Positions 48,901-61,073 of a stretch of 64,000 bases of DNA are shown here, piece by piece (positions within the stretch are counted from its first letter, which is position 1; every line of letters starts with the position of its first letter). The translations under genes and the position numbers were made by a program. A model generated the notes under the pieces. It was not told the origin of the DNA. It searched no databases and worked only from the letters and a program-made list of their open reading frames with translations. Source of the stretch: Helicoverpa zea (Eukaryota; Arthropoda; Insecta; Lepidoptera; Noctuidae); contig NC_061463.1 of assembly GCF_022581195.2 (NCBI RefSeq), positions 11,842,001 to 11,906,000 on the forward strand, given 5' to 3'.

Positions 48901-51900
48901 ATTTTCAGTACATAATGTGTAATAAGATGTTATAGGAAAATCAACAAATGAAAGAAGGAAGGATATCGGCTGATGGCTGATCTACAAATATGATAGAAAT
49001 AATAGATTTGATTGGCTGTTTATTACTTGCTCGTAAATAAGGCGGAAGAAACAGCGGATGTTGCTAATGGATTATTTTGATCAGTTTGTTTTTCAAGAAA
49101 ATTATTTTAAGCTACCTATGGGTAAAGAACTGAGTACATGAACTGAGTACCTACATACCTAAGCGTAGGTTATACAAATAATATTACGTAAAAAAAAATA
49201 TTTAATTTGTTTGCATACTCAGGTTGTTTTAAAATATTGTGACGCGATTTACCGTAGCTCAGTGATGTCATAAATATACGAGATATATGTAGCTAGGTAC
49301 CTATTACTATATTATATTATGCACTGATATTGATATTTGCACGTGCAAATATTTATATTGCAGATGCCACAGGAAAACCGCATGGGAATTATTTTTAGGA
49401 TCAGACTCCACTAATGATATTAGCTAAAAAGAAGTGTTTGTGTGTACCCCTATGTGTACGCTCGTACAAGGCGGATTGGCGATTTCAGACTGGTTTCTAG
49501 AGATGCGCCCCTTTGCCTTTTAGTCAGACAATGGTGTCTAAGATAAACGTCCAAAGTACAATAATTAAGAAAATATACCTTAACATTTAATATTTACTTT
49601 TTCAAAATAAAGTTTAAAATTTATCTTCAATGCGGATTTCAATTAGTATCTTGGAATTAGTCAAGGGTCAATAGAAAACCAAACAGTCCCTAAATAAATA
49701 TAGGGAAACAGATTTGGTCAACATAATTAAACCAGTGTTACAATTGGGAGAACTCTCATAAACAGAAATAATAATTGCTCTTTCAATTAGCATTAACGCC
49801 TCCCTATTTAAACAGTAAAAGCACCCTATTATTTTTCAAAAATTAAAGAGCTTGCTGGATTGTAATTGATCTATGTAATTACTTTTTAAATAATCTTTGA
49901 TTACCAAATCTTTCTTTGTTGTTTCTGTGTTTGGAAAAACTTTAACTCTGGAAAATCTATGACAGTCCGGGATTTAGAATTAAATCGTTAGAGGATAAAA
50001 GACTAGTAAACTAATTCTGTTTTTACATGACGAGGCAAAACCGCAAATATTATCAAAAATAAATACCACTAATTGAAGAACTCCTTATTTTTTGAAAGTC
50101 GGCTAAAAGCTGATAAATATAAGTGAAACATAACTTCAACAATTACACTTGCTTGCATTAAAAATGACCTATTTATTGATAGGTCATTATAATATTAAAC
50201 TGTAGATATTCTTGGCTGGCTGTCTGTCAGTTCCTCATGTTATCAAGCAACTGACAGCTTTGTTTAATGATGCAAATATTATTCTGATAAATAAGATGTC
50301 CAACAAGAAGCAAGACGAGCTATTGTATCAATATTCTTAGTTATGTTGAACTTTTGCTTCAGATAATATGTAGCTTTTTTTTCAAAATTATTACAATTCA
50401 AAGATGTATGATTATTGTTTACCGACTTTTGATGTTGAGATTTTATTAAAAAAAATACCGACCCTATAATAGTTGTAACTCCCTTCAAAGGTAAAATTAA
50501 ATGTTTCAATTCGACAGAATATAAAAATGAATAAAAATAATGTATCCAATGGGTGCAGCGGAGGTGAACGCGGCGCATAAGCATCGCACACGTACACTCG
50601 AGGACACTTTAAATTGGTTACCACGCATTAATATTAATGCACCAGTATTATGGTAATGCTTTAATCTGAGGGCGGGTCGACGAACCGAATATATTGCTTT
50701 CAAAATCACCACAATGGGATATTGTGTGTCGAATAAAATTGTCTTATTGATTCAATTTCTTGGGAAGTAATTGCATAAACAAGTTTATCGAAACGAAAGT
50801 GACGTTTTGAGTTCACCGCGAGCTTTGTACCTAGTTTATATTTGTTTGATAGCGGCAACAGGCAGCGCCCACGTCATCATTTTCCCTGAGAGTTCGTCCG
50901 TGTGGTTAGCAAACAGTTAAATCTAAAATCTGATGTTAAACATAAAATTGATGAATAGTAAAAAAATAAAAACCACTTATGTATTTTTGACGGATATCAT
51001 GGAATAGAAAAATAAAAAATAAGAGCATAATTTGGGAGCAATTTTATAGGTTCCGTGAATTCTGCAGTAGGTCAATATCGCTAGCTATCACCGGTTCCTA
51101 TAAATAGCGTCTTGAATGAGGAGTATTTTTTCTCCGGCATCAGTAAAGAGGTTTGTTTTACAACTGTACGGCTGAGTGGTGGGATGGCGTGATAAATAAG
51201 CCGTCGACATTTATAATCTGTTTCACGCCACCACTAAATGTATTTTTTACGATACCCACGTAGAATGTATTCGGGATATATCAGTGGCGGGATACTAAAG
51301 TACATTCTCTAGTGGAACTATATGGAGTTAGGTTTTGGTATTTTTCCATTACAATTAGAAACTTTTTCTTCAGAATACAGCCCAAACACGTGGCATATCG
51401 AATCTATACTGTGCTAAGGCGTACTGGTAAACATTGTGGTAGGTAGGTACGCTACTTCACAGTAAGAATCAAAGGTTTATTTTTTATTAGTAAAGGTTTG
51501 TTTTCCATCTCGATATACGTAGGTGGTATCTAAATATTGATGTAAGCAAACTTTTCAATTCCGGTTCACGTAAACATGCTCCTGCGGTAGAGTACCAGAT
51601 TTCAATGTTTTCCGTAATTGTTACAAAATAATAAAATTGCTTGGAAAACCCATTAATAGTATTTTTCTTACGTTTCGTAAGAACGTAGTATCCATCTTAC
51701 TGTTCTAGAAAACCGCATTTAAAGTAATTTCGGGAATTGTTTTTTGTTGTTCAACAAAAACCGGAGGGTTATTCCAAAACAACACCGTAGGCGGGAAATT
51801 CTTGCTTACCTAATATCAAAAACAAAAACGATCGTAAAACAGTAAACAACATTTTTTCAACTTACCTATTGATGGTAATAGCGACCATAGAAAGTAGGGA

Positions 51901-54900
51901 GACGGCTTCGTTCCCGTAGAAGACGAAGGCGAACATCTGACAGAGACTGGGGCCTAGGCCCCAGTGCTGCTTGATGTAGCGGTTGGCAGTCAGAGGCAGG
52001 TTGATGGAGCAGAACAGCAGGTCTGACACGCACAGCGACAGGACGAACATCGTCGTCACGTGGCCGCGGAGCTTCGGGTGCATTAGTAGTGCCACTGTCG
52101 TTACTAGGTTACCTAGAACAATAACAAACAGAAATCAGTGAACAGAAAAAGTACGACTAATAAAAAGGTTTAAAAAGAACAAGTCGAGCAATCTAAAAAA
52201 TTGGGAAACATCAAAGAAATAGATTGTTACCAAGCGAAACAAATTTTTAGCTGCGTTAATTTTCTTGCACCACACTGTACCGTGCAAAATCACGTTAGAC
52301 CGCGTTGTTGATTGTTAAATCAATCACTGTACACATCAATTGTGCACCAAATGCATAGAAAAAACGCAGAATTAGCATATATGTTACATAGGTACACGGA
52401 ATGTATGGGATTCTTAGCAAAATATACGCGTCGAGTTACGGAGATCGGCTCTCCCAGTCACGTAGGCGGTCCCGGAATACAGCTGATTGGTGAAAACAAA
52501 TGCTAATACAGCTCAGTTTTGTTATTTTATTTTTACAGATTTTGCGTTTTGGTTAAAGACTATGAGTAAATAATAAAATGTAAATAGAAAGAAGCTGCTT
52601 ACTAAAGATGGCTGATAGGACTTAAGAACAAGGATTTGACGGATGTTAAGATACTTTTGGCCTTCGGGTAGATTTAGTTAAGGTTAATTCAGGGGCATTT
52701 ATAAATTCTATATGTTCAGCTTTTCCAGAAGAATATAAGATAGGTCGAAAACAAACCTTACATCAAGATCCCAAGGACAAAGAAAAATCGACCAATGAAA
52801 GCAGCTGTTGAGTTAGATATTTTTAAAGAGTTAGGCTAAGGTCATACCGTGCAAACTTTGATCTCGCCAGACAAAAGAGGAAGTACCAATCTGTTAGCAT
52901 GTGATGTTTCATATCAACAATTGTTAGATCGATAACGTGGAGAAAAGATTTTGTGAAATATCCTTGAGTACCTATGGGAGATGGAGTAAGATTTTGCTAA
53001 TGTAAGTACAGCTTTATTTTATTTCTGTTGCAGATACATAAGTTGTTTTGTGAATATCTCTGGAGTGTGTATTGAAAACAGCTTTCTAACATTGGCAGAC
53101 AACAATACAAAGCCAAAGAAGACTGGTGTAATTTTTGGGATTTTTATATCTTGCAACAAATTGTTGGCTCTCACTCATTACCTATTCATTCAACTCCTAC
53201 CACTTAAATCTCTTCACACGTAAAGTGTTCTGTCAAAAGACTAGCTAGTTAATTCTTCAATGCGGCTATTATTTATCTGGGCAATTTAGAAACATTTTAG
53301 CAAATATTTTTCAATTAGCCTGAATAACTGGATCATCATAAAATTGGCAAAAGCATAGCTTAGCAACCGACCAACATTTTCAGTATATTTTTACCTATTG
53401 ATATAACTAGAGATGTACCCACAGTCAGAATAAACAAAACGTTTCGATTGATTGGCATTACGGCTAAACGCAATATCGAGCGGCCCCACTTATCCGAATT
53501 GAATCGATTCACGATTATTTTCTGAGTCTGTGTATGTTTATGAGGGACTGTTTACACGTTAACGAGCTGCTAGGCGAGACATAACACTGTGGAAACCCTT
53601 TTTAGCGCCAATCTATTTTTGATTTCTACTGGAGTCTTTACTTCGCGATCTAAATAAAAGTAGTGATTCTATTATTACAGTCAAGAAGTATGTTAGGTTG
53701 GTAGGTGCTTTAGCCTGTTTTGATTTATGTTCTTTATTAACTTTAAATTATTTTTTGTCTATTGTTTGAAAGTTTAGGTTATGACCTGATAAATAAATTA
53801 AGTCTGAATAAAAATAAGTAAATATTTTTTGTTTATTTATGAACGTATAAATATAATAATATAAATTATATTATCTACCGCCGCAATCGCCATTAGTGTG
53901 TACTTACCAATAGGATATTTTTAAATGCAATAACATTTATGATTGAATCATCATCGGTCATCAATATTTCAATCAAGGCCAAAAAACATATACATCTACT
54001 TATCTAAAATAACACCAGGTATATGTGTTATATATTTTGATTCATATACACTATCAACTTAAATATTGATCCTCTTATTTTAAGTATTTATTTTAGTTCT
54101 TCTCTCACTATATACTTATACTTAGTTTCATTCTGATGCCTGATATGCGTATTTTTCCTAGATTTTGATACAGCCTTCAATACTGTTGACATTATTTCGT
54201 TTGTGATATTCAAAATTGAACCGTACCTGGTTTTATATTGATTGGTTTGTAGCAGGTATCTTATTTAGTTAGGTACTTTTAATGTTTAAGCTTAGCGGAA
54301 ATATCTTATATGTAGATTTGTTTCTCTATTAAACTGCCACAGGGTAGTATTCTGTCTCCTACATATACTCAGATATCAATATGTTTTAGTTCTATACTGT
54401 TCAGCTTTCGAGACCCTATCTTTTTTTTACCAGTATAAGCTAAGTCACGTTAACTGACAAAATAATTGCTAGTAATAGATAGTATATTAGCATTTTTATT
54501 CAGATTATACCAATTAACACGTACAAGAAAGGTAGCATTACGATTTTCTTAAGTTCAATAACCCTAATGCGCTTATTGCAAATTCTTCATCAGAATATAT
54601 TTTTTTATAGCTATTATTATACGTTTAATTACTAGTTATTGTTACAAGTCATAAATTAGTTTCTCTTTCATAGTGGCTTGCTACGGTATTTATTACTTTC
54701 GCAAATTAAATGGCGTGAGGATTTTAGGGCACGCATGTTTTATTTATAATTTACGGCCATTGCATATGTATGGCAGTTCCCATTTAAATACTTACTTCTT
54801 GAACGAAAGGCTTTCTATATTGACGAAGATCTTATTTTTCTATGAATATGAATTTAACTTTTGAAACATTTTTTATAAAATTATTCCACTCTACTTCCTC

Positions 54901-57900
54901 TGAGTTTTTCCAAATATTAAACAGGCAATCACGGCATTATAATAACAAATATAAGCTGAGATGTTGATGACATAAATATTACTAATCATAGGCTGTAGGT
55001 AGGTATACCTGCCCAGGTAATTTATAACATTAAGTCATCGGACTTAATAAATTACCTACACAATCAACTGACTAATCTTTTTCTAAGATAACTTCCTACG
55101 ACAAATTGGTTGGTTCGTACCTATTCAATATAATTCAGAATATGTATATTTATGAATTTGGATTTTGCATATTTTTTTCTGCGTTATAATCAACTTCTTA
55201 ATTTGCAGCATAGTGATCGATCGAGTGAGAAGAGATCTTGACAACAAGAGGAAACGTAGCACTATTTTCAAAGGCTAAAATTAGATAAAGATTACAAATT
55301 ATCAAACAAATTCACAGTATAATCCATAAATACAAAAACCACGGCAGATGTCATGGCGCTAAAAACCGTTGATTTACAAAATCCCCGATGTATCGATGCA
55401 AAGCATTATGGATTATCCTGCCGAGGTAATGTGTTTGTTTTGATAGCCGCGTCAGACTTGTGACCAATCGGTCAACGGACCACTTATTGAGCTGTCAACA
55501 GGCCAGCTGTATTGTGACCAAATATTTCGTTGATGCAGTGTATTTGGTTGGGTCGTTTTTGTGTGTGTATTGCACGTTTCCATTAGGTGCATTATCAGTG
55601 TAGGTGGTTTTCATATGTTCAGAAGTTGTAATATGTCAAGGTGTCTTTAAAAAAATTCTAATAGTCTTAAATCGTAAAACTACCTGTAAGGAACTAAAAC
55701 GGCGTATAGGTAGGTATACCCAAATTACATAATTTTTAAGTTAACGTTCAGAGACAAGTTCTCATATTTGATTTGAATCACATTGAAAATCAATGAAAAC
55801 ACAAACAGGAGTACAAGGAAAATCGATTTGTTCTTTTGTTCATGAAATTCTGAAACTAACGTCCCCACTCAGAGACATTTAATGGTTACTTAAGCCATTC
55901 CCTAGTGAAGGATTTGTATGACATTCCGTCACTAAGGAGTGACTTAAGTAATCATTAAATGTCTCTGAGTGGGGAGGTATATGTTACAAAATTATAACTT
56001 TCAGTGTCCTTTAGTGATCGAGATAGCAGTTGATTCGTGAAACAACGATATCAGCTGCATTTTAAGTGCCCGGCGCCAGTCAAGATAAAATTTGGAACAT
56101 TCAGTTTTTTACAAAGATAGCTCACATATTTCCTTTTTTCCTGAATAAATGCAAAGTATATGTGAAGAACATAATAAATAGAAATAAATTATAAAAGCCA
56201 ACACACTTGCAACGCCTGAAAAATGCCGTTAACCTGTACTTTAGCATTATTATCAACATCTGTTACACCATAAATATTTTGAGTTTGCGTTCCTGCCCAA
56301 CAAATAAAAATATCCCGTAATTCCACCATATCCGTATATCTGAACTTGAAATCTATGCCATACCCATCATAAGAGAACTGGTGCATGATAGGAGCGTCCG
56401 TTAATGACCAAAGCTGATTAGTTCGAGATGAAGATCGCGTGCGCACGCTGACGGCGAATTCATCAGAACTTTACTCATGATCGTTACCGTTCGTTAGTTA
56501 GCTATAACTAGGCGTTAAAGCAAAGCTAAGTGCAGACTAGGCGTTCTAAGTTACGGGTGCACATACACATATTTCTGACACGAGTTATCTTACGTGCATT
56601 GTAGATATTGAACGACGGAACACGACGGTTTTTAGTCAGTAAGAGTCTGACACTCCCTCGCCGCATTCGATGATTTTTGACGTCGTTAAACAAAAAAAAG
56701 GTGTCATTTTATGATTTCGAACAAAAAAAAGGTATTAGTATTACCTAATCTGTACGTAACCTAAGAGGCAAACCCACAGATGTACGTAGATAGAAAGCCA
56801 TCTAAGTTTCCAAAGCTGGATTCAGTCATATAATTGACAGCTCCATGTTTATCTTATCGGAATCAAAACCATATTGACCAGATGACTTGCAGTTTTCAGG
56901 AATGACGTCAATTTAGATTTAATAATGGGTATTCCATTATGTCGCCAGAAAACCAAAATACCTTCCTACTTAAAGTTCTAAAATCCAAAATAGGAGCCAT
57001 TTTTTATATAAGTCTCTTACGTGGAATGAGACAAAATTAGGAATCTTTAGCGTCCTAAATCTAATAAAGACTAATGATCAATCGAAATTCTACTACCTAC
57101 TACCCTTCAATTCGACTATTAATTGTGTAGGAAGTATTGTAACTATCGTTCCTGCAACATTTAAAAACGCTTTCCTACTCTATCCTTAACGGCCGATCCC
57201 AATATTTAGTCTATCTATCTCTTATTTTGCTTACTAGAAACACGAATTTGACTCTCTCTCTCTAGTAACCAAATCAACAGATAGACAGAATATTGGAAAC
57301 AAGTAAACGACCCTAACACAAAATGCAATACAATTCATCTACAAACTGCCACCCGGTTGCAAGCTACATGTTTATTCTCAATCGTCCCCTAGGTCGTCGG
57401 TCAACGGTCTGATAGCCAGCATGATTGATCAGTCCACCCTCTGCCATTGTCGGTGTAAATCTTCGTAATTAATCAGCTTACGGGTGGCAGGTTTATTTAT
57501 GTCACTATCTGTGTGTAAATGATAAGGATGCAAGAAAAAATGGCGGAGATTGCGAGTTTGCTGGATGGCGGGTCATTTCTGGTCAATGTTGGTGCCGTTT
57601 TGATTGGGATGACAGGTTTTTTATTTATGTTTTGTTTGGTAAATGAGGTCTCTTTCTAAACAATGTGATTCACATGAGAAAGGATTTACAATTCACTACC
57701 AAAAATAACAGAAAATCCAAATTCGGGCAGTCTTTCTCAATGCTATTGCATTTCCTGAATGCCTGCTAATGTCTACAAGAACCCCGATAACTAAAATAAA
57801 CAATTTAATACATATTTAACCCTCTCTATATTTATGTATTAGCTACCTCCTTATTTGGTCCACTCGGTAAGTAGGGACCTGTTTCTTTTTAAATATATTC

Positions 57901-60893
57901 CGTGGCCCTTCCCTAAGCTTATCAACTTCCTGAATCAAAAGCATCGCCTATGCATTGGCGTGGTCGCAGGGATCTTTACAATGTCAGAGTCAAGTCGAAG
58001 TAATATTATTTAATACTTCTTCATTCAGTACTTTTGTGGTCTGTGGCTAGTTGTTTGCGGTTATACGATAATCCTCATTTATGTTTATTATATCAATATC
58101 TGCGTTCAGGAATTGTGCTGGTTGAATTATTACAAAGTCGATATTAATATGAAAACAACTCTCTAAGAACATAATAATATATTGATGATCAAATTAGATG
58201 TTACGTGGTGTTCTATACAGATATAATATGTTAAGAGTAGCCAACCTAAGTATCGCTATGGTCACGAGTCATTAATTACACAGGCAGACATAATGAAGTT
58301 TCCAAAATTAAAATGTTTCTAATAGGAAACCTGTAATTTCCATTACCTAATTATTACTAAAAGCACCATAAAACAATTCTGCTAACAAGAATAAAGAACT
58401 AATCTATCTAAGCTTGCTAAACAAACAAATAAATATATCAATTGATTGCTATTTACACATATGTAGGTATATCGATACATAGGGTGTTATTGTAGATGTC
58501 CCTCCGCGCGACTAATTGCTTTCGATAATAAACTCGGTGACAAATGAACCGCACTAAGGGTGGTATCACACTTTAGTCAATATCTTGGTCTATGTGGACT
58601 GGATCACTTTACAAATTCGTTACGTGTATTGGCAACACAGTTTGATGCATTATTTATTATTGATCAAAATCTCTACTAGCAACCGTAAAAATCTAGTTAG
58701 TAAACTTTTAAACAATTTTGGCTCCTCTCAAATACGAGTGTGCGGGTTCTATTTCGGGTCAGGTAAGTATCTATGTCATTTTTCCAAGTTATATGCTCTT
58801 TTTAAGTATATCGGACAAATTACTGAATAAAGGTGAAGGAAAACATCTTGAGGAAAAATAGCCTGGTCCGCTAATCCGCCTTGACCAGGCTTATGTTCAT
58901 CTCATCACCTTCTCTGTGTGAGGCCTGTGCCTTGCATTCGGGCACTAAAAACGGCTGATGATGATAATGAACATTTTAATAAGTTCTGGAACAAATATCT
59001 TGGATAGTGTAATCCCACCCTTACCCGAGGGTATTACGTGACCGACGGACGAATGTTTGCTTTCATATGGAGCGAGGAAATTGCAACAGGTTTGCTTAGC
59101 TTTTATTGTCGGGGGAGGTTTTATTGCTGGGGACATTTTAAAATTCGTATGTGTCCCTGTAAATATTATTGAAGATTTGATTTTGGGGCTGAGGATTACA
59201 GTGTGTACTTTTGTTTATGTATCCCGACATACACAAATATTAAGCAATTAAAAGTCTGGCTGTCACAGTAATTGACGTAAGTGTGGCAGATATAAAATGA
59301 TATAAGGGCAACAGTTCAAATTGGGAGACGTTTCAGTATTCGACTTGTATATATCTACTATATCCTGTAATCTTCGAAGAATACGTTGAGCAGTTTTAAG
59401 TCTGAAGAGAGTCATTAAACTCCATACAAATACTAATTATACTAAACTTGTCATCTGGCTCTGACTTATTTGACAAACGATACATTCAGTGTGGCTTACA
59501 ATCCTTACAATAAAAACATTAATGTATTAATTCCCGCAACACATTCAGCGGTGCGTTCCAGGGTTTAGTCACGTCTCGTCAATGAAGCCATTCATTCATC
59601 CGTTCACTCCCTAAGGGCACAGTCCTTATATTATATTATTTTTATGGTTGTAAATAGACGCTGAAAGACCAAAGTTAAAATAAGTTGTTAATTTTTTTTT
59701 AGTTTGCAGCACAGTAGAAACTGGCATTAAGCTCACGAGATGATAACTACAGAGTAAAATATGTACCTATGTAAAAAGTCACTGTAATAATATTTTAAAT
59801 ACATGCTCACAATTCGCGGTTTGCCTTTCAGCGTAATTGTGAAAGTTTCTTCTTTCTAAATTACAGTAATTATCGCATCTAAGCGTGGAATATTTTTGAT
59901 GCTGGCCTACATACACTACACAGAATACGGATCTTCTTGTGCATTCAAAAAAAAAAACAATTCGAATATCGAACGCAACTGGCTAGTGATGTGCACGATA
60001 TGTTTGTTTACGCAGCTGGGCATCCGAGTGCACGTCGTTCCCGAGTAGGTATCGAGTCGTGTAACAAACCGTTTGATGTCCGATTACGACCGACACTTAG
60101 CGTTTTATGTTGCGTTCGTGTTAAGTGACCGATTATTGAACGCTTTCTAGTGATAGCGAGCACACCGACCGACAAACAAATGCATAAGTACTACAAAAAC
60201 AACAAATTCCAAATTTAAACTCAAACCGTTGTTAGTAAAGTTTAAAATTCCGTTCCAGATAAGCCCTTCGTGCTTCTCTTCGAGTTCTAATTTATGGGTT
60301 CGACTTAAAAGGGTTCAATTTTTATACATAAATTGTTTACCTTTCTTTTATGGATTGCTTATATTTTAAGAGATCTTACAGAGCTAGCCACTTTAAAATA
60401 ATGCACTAATTCTTGCGTTGAAAAAACAGTTTTAAGAGCTAAAGTATTTCCAGACTTGTTTTAAGCAAGCCATCACAAAAAGAACCATCATTATTCTTTA
60501 TGTAGGTATCTCTGGAAATCCATTTAACACTAACACCACTTCGCGTGTTTTCAAAACAAGTTGATGAAATATCAATGAAACTTTGAAATGTAGTTTATTG
60601 GGATATGACACATTGTTTGTACAGCGTGACGACGTTGTAAACAAACTGTGTTTCAACGCTTTCCTCGAATAGTCGCATCGGGCATCGCATGCAGTTGGCA
60701 GAACGGCCTATAAAGTCGATACTGTCAGCACTATAATAATCGGTAAACAATCGAGTAACTTACCAACGACTCCAACGACACTAAAAATGCACGCACACAC
60801 AGCAGCCAGTATCGTGGCCTCTGTCGGATAATGCGTAATGTTCTGTTCCATGTTAGTAATGTTTTCATACATATCGAACGACATATCGGACAT
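36991..60893 (-). CDS. Rhodopsin-class GPCR of the Tre1/Moody type, 5 coding exons
   Basis: Coding exons on the minus strand are 60893-60764, 52112-51866, 43004-42902, 37803-37601 and 37369-36991, giving 353 residues with all phases consistent. Seven hydrophobic segments are visible, with N-terminal glycosylation sites NIT (11 and 18), a TM2 Asp in SLCVSDLL, and Cys in PSLCQ and TFSCT for the extracellular disulfide. NRY (125-127) replaces the usual DRY, split by intron 2, and NPLIY (292-296) ends TM7. NRY with NPxIY is what I know of the Drosophila Tre1/Moody orphan receptors, which act in germ-cell migration and in the blood-brain barrier. The short tail of about 50 residues fits Tre1 better than the long Moody tail. 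ATG 60893 was chosen because the frame further up has only GTG. Introns are 8.7, 8.9, 5.1 and 0.23 kb. Ligand unknown. Confidence 0.9.
38550..39700. repeat. Long foldback element, copy 2 (diverged)
   Basis: It has the same blocks as the element at 1-1081: CCAGGATCTGATGA..., GGAAACCCTGAGAAAT, AACAGTGAAGGTTTGGAGCT, CGTGTTTGGGCTTAT, and their reverse complements from about 39430 to 39660. The centre has a TGCATCGGTCTAGA/TCTAGACCGATGCA pair near 39275-39345. It is more decayed than copy 1 and sits inside the composite repeat. Confidence 0.8.
40080..40391 (+). mobile_element. tRNA-derived SINE
   Basis: The head has a Pol III A-box-like GTGGCCTAGTGGGTAAAG and a B box GGTTCGATTCC (40153-40163). A body with GGTGAAGGAAAACATCTTGAGG follows, then a tail ending GCCCAGCAGTGGGACG and a run of A (40379-40390). 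This tail is the familiar 3' end of lepidopteran SINEs. The first about 20 bases (AAAAAAGTCGTGGTGGCCTA) are present twice in tandem. Confidence 0.9.
40435..41027 (+). repeat. Two ~270-bp tandem units
   Basis: Units 40435-40705 and 40756-41027 share the order TTCGCAATTTTTCC, AAGATTCTGAGTT, ACGGGAAGTACC, TGTAGGTTTTGATTCC, TGTATCTTTTGAT, GGGACAATAGACC. They are clearly diverged from each other. Confidence 0.8.
41029..41060 (+). repeat. GACA microsatellite
   Basis: There are about seven consecutive GACA units ending in ACGGACAAC, part of the right end of the composite repeat. Confidence 0.9.
47103..47464. mobile_element. Near-perfect 153-bp inverted repeat element
   Basis: The left arm (47103-47255) starts CCCACCCAAAACAAAAATGTG; the right arm (47312-47464) ends with its mirror. 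Over 153 bp I saw one mismatch (ACGATG against ATGATG). The loop is 56 bp and AT-rich. There is no coding capacity. Target-site duplication was not resolved. Confidence 0.88.
47690..48240 (+). repeat. Two diverged units of a common interspersed repeat
   Basis: Units near 47692-47790 and 47880-47985 both contain TCACACTTGGCC(G/A)TTTTCAGATTTTT, an AAATTTCA/GAATTTCA block and ACGACCATT. They are followed by a GTGAGTCAGT-rich run near 47990-48022. They resemble 3' parts of moth LINE-derived repeats; the class is not certain. Confidence 0.6.
55863..55974. mobile_element. Small palindromic MITE
   Basis: The 32-bp ends (55863-55894, starting CCCCACTCAGAGAC; 55943-55974) are reverse complements with one mismatch, and weaker pairing continues inward (CATTCCCTAGTGA with TCACTAAGGAGTG). 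The total length is 112 bp. Confidence 0.85.
58722..58960 (+). mobile_element. Degraded tRNA-derived SINE copy
   Basis: It lacks the A-box end but keeps CAAATACGAGTGTGCGGGTTC, GGTGAAGGAAAACATCTTGAGG and GTGTGAGGCCTGTGCC from the SINE at about 40080-40391. Confidence 0.75.
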
Positions 60894-61041
60894 AGTTAAG
60901 CACTTCACTATCACTTCACTGAATTTAAAATTTTAATTTCGAATTCTTTCTTGACATCTTATACTTTTTAATTTCGACATGGTGCGGTCAACAGTTCCTT
61001 CCAGCCATGACGCAAGTAGTTTCATACACTCCGCATACAAT
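60894..61041 (-). promoter_or_regulatory. Receptor 5' UTR part of the first coding exon, with upstream ATGs
   Basis: On the minus strand, CTTTTGTTTCAG is a good acceptor ending at 61042, so the exon may begin at 61041 and extend 148 nt before the ATG at 60893. Within it are upstream ATGs, one opening a five-codon ORF (ATG CGG AGT GTA TGA) and another overlapping it and running about 30 codons. These may dampen translation. Confidence 0.4.
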
Positions 61042-61073
61042 CTGAAACAAAAGATAGGTTTTATGTTATAGAT

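Larger units (their letters stand above)
43005..51865 (-). other. Receptor intron 2 (8.9 kb)
   Basis: The intron is bounded by GTAAGT and TTTCAG. Content recognised: a near-perfect inverted repeat (47103-47464), a following block with two related units and GTCA-rich sequence (47690-48240), and a possible SINE remnant near 49460-49560 on the minus strand (AAGGCGGATTGGCGATTT). The small ORFs show no family resemblance. No additional exon was found. Confidence 0.7.
52113..60763 (-). other. Receptor intron 1 (8.7 kb)
   Basis: The donor is GTAAGT and the acceptor TTCTAG. It contains a short palindromic MITE (55863-55974) and a degraded SINE (58722-58960). A minus-strand ORF at 56446-56189 and a plus-strand ORF at 52312-52506 have no recognised family. 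The remainder is AT-rich, with a CT run near 57253. Confidence 0.7.
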
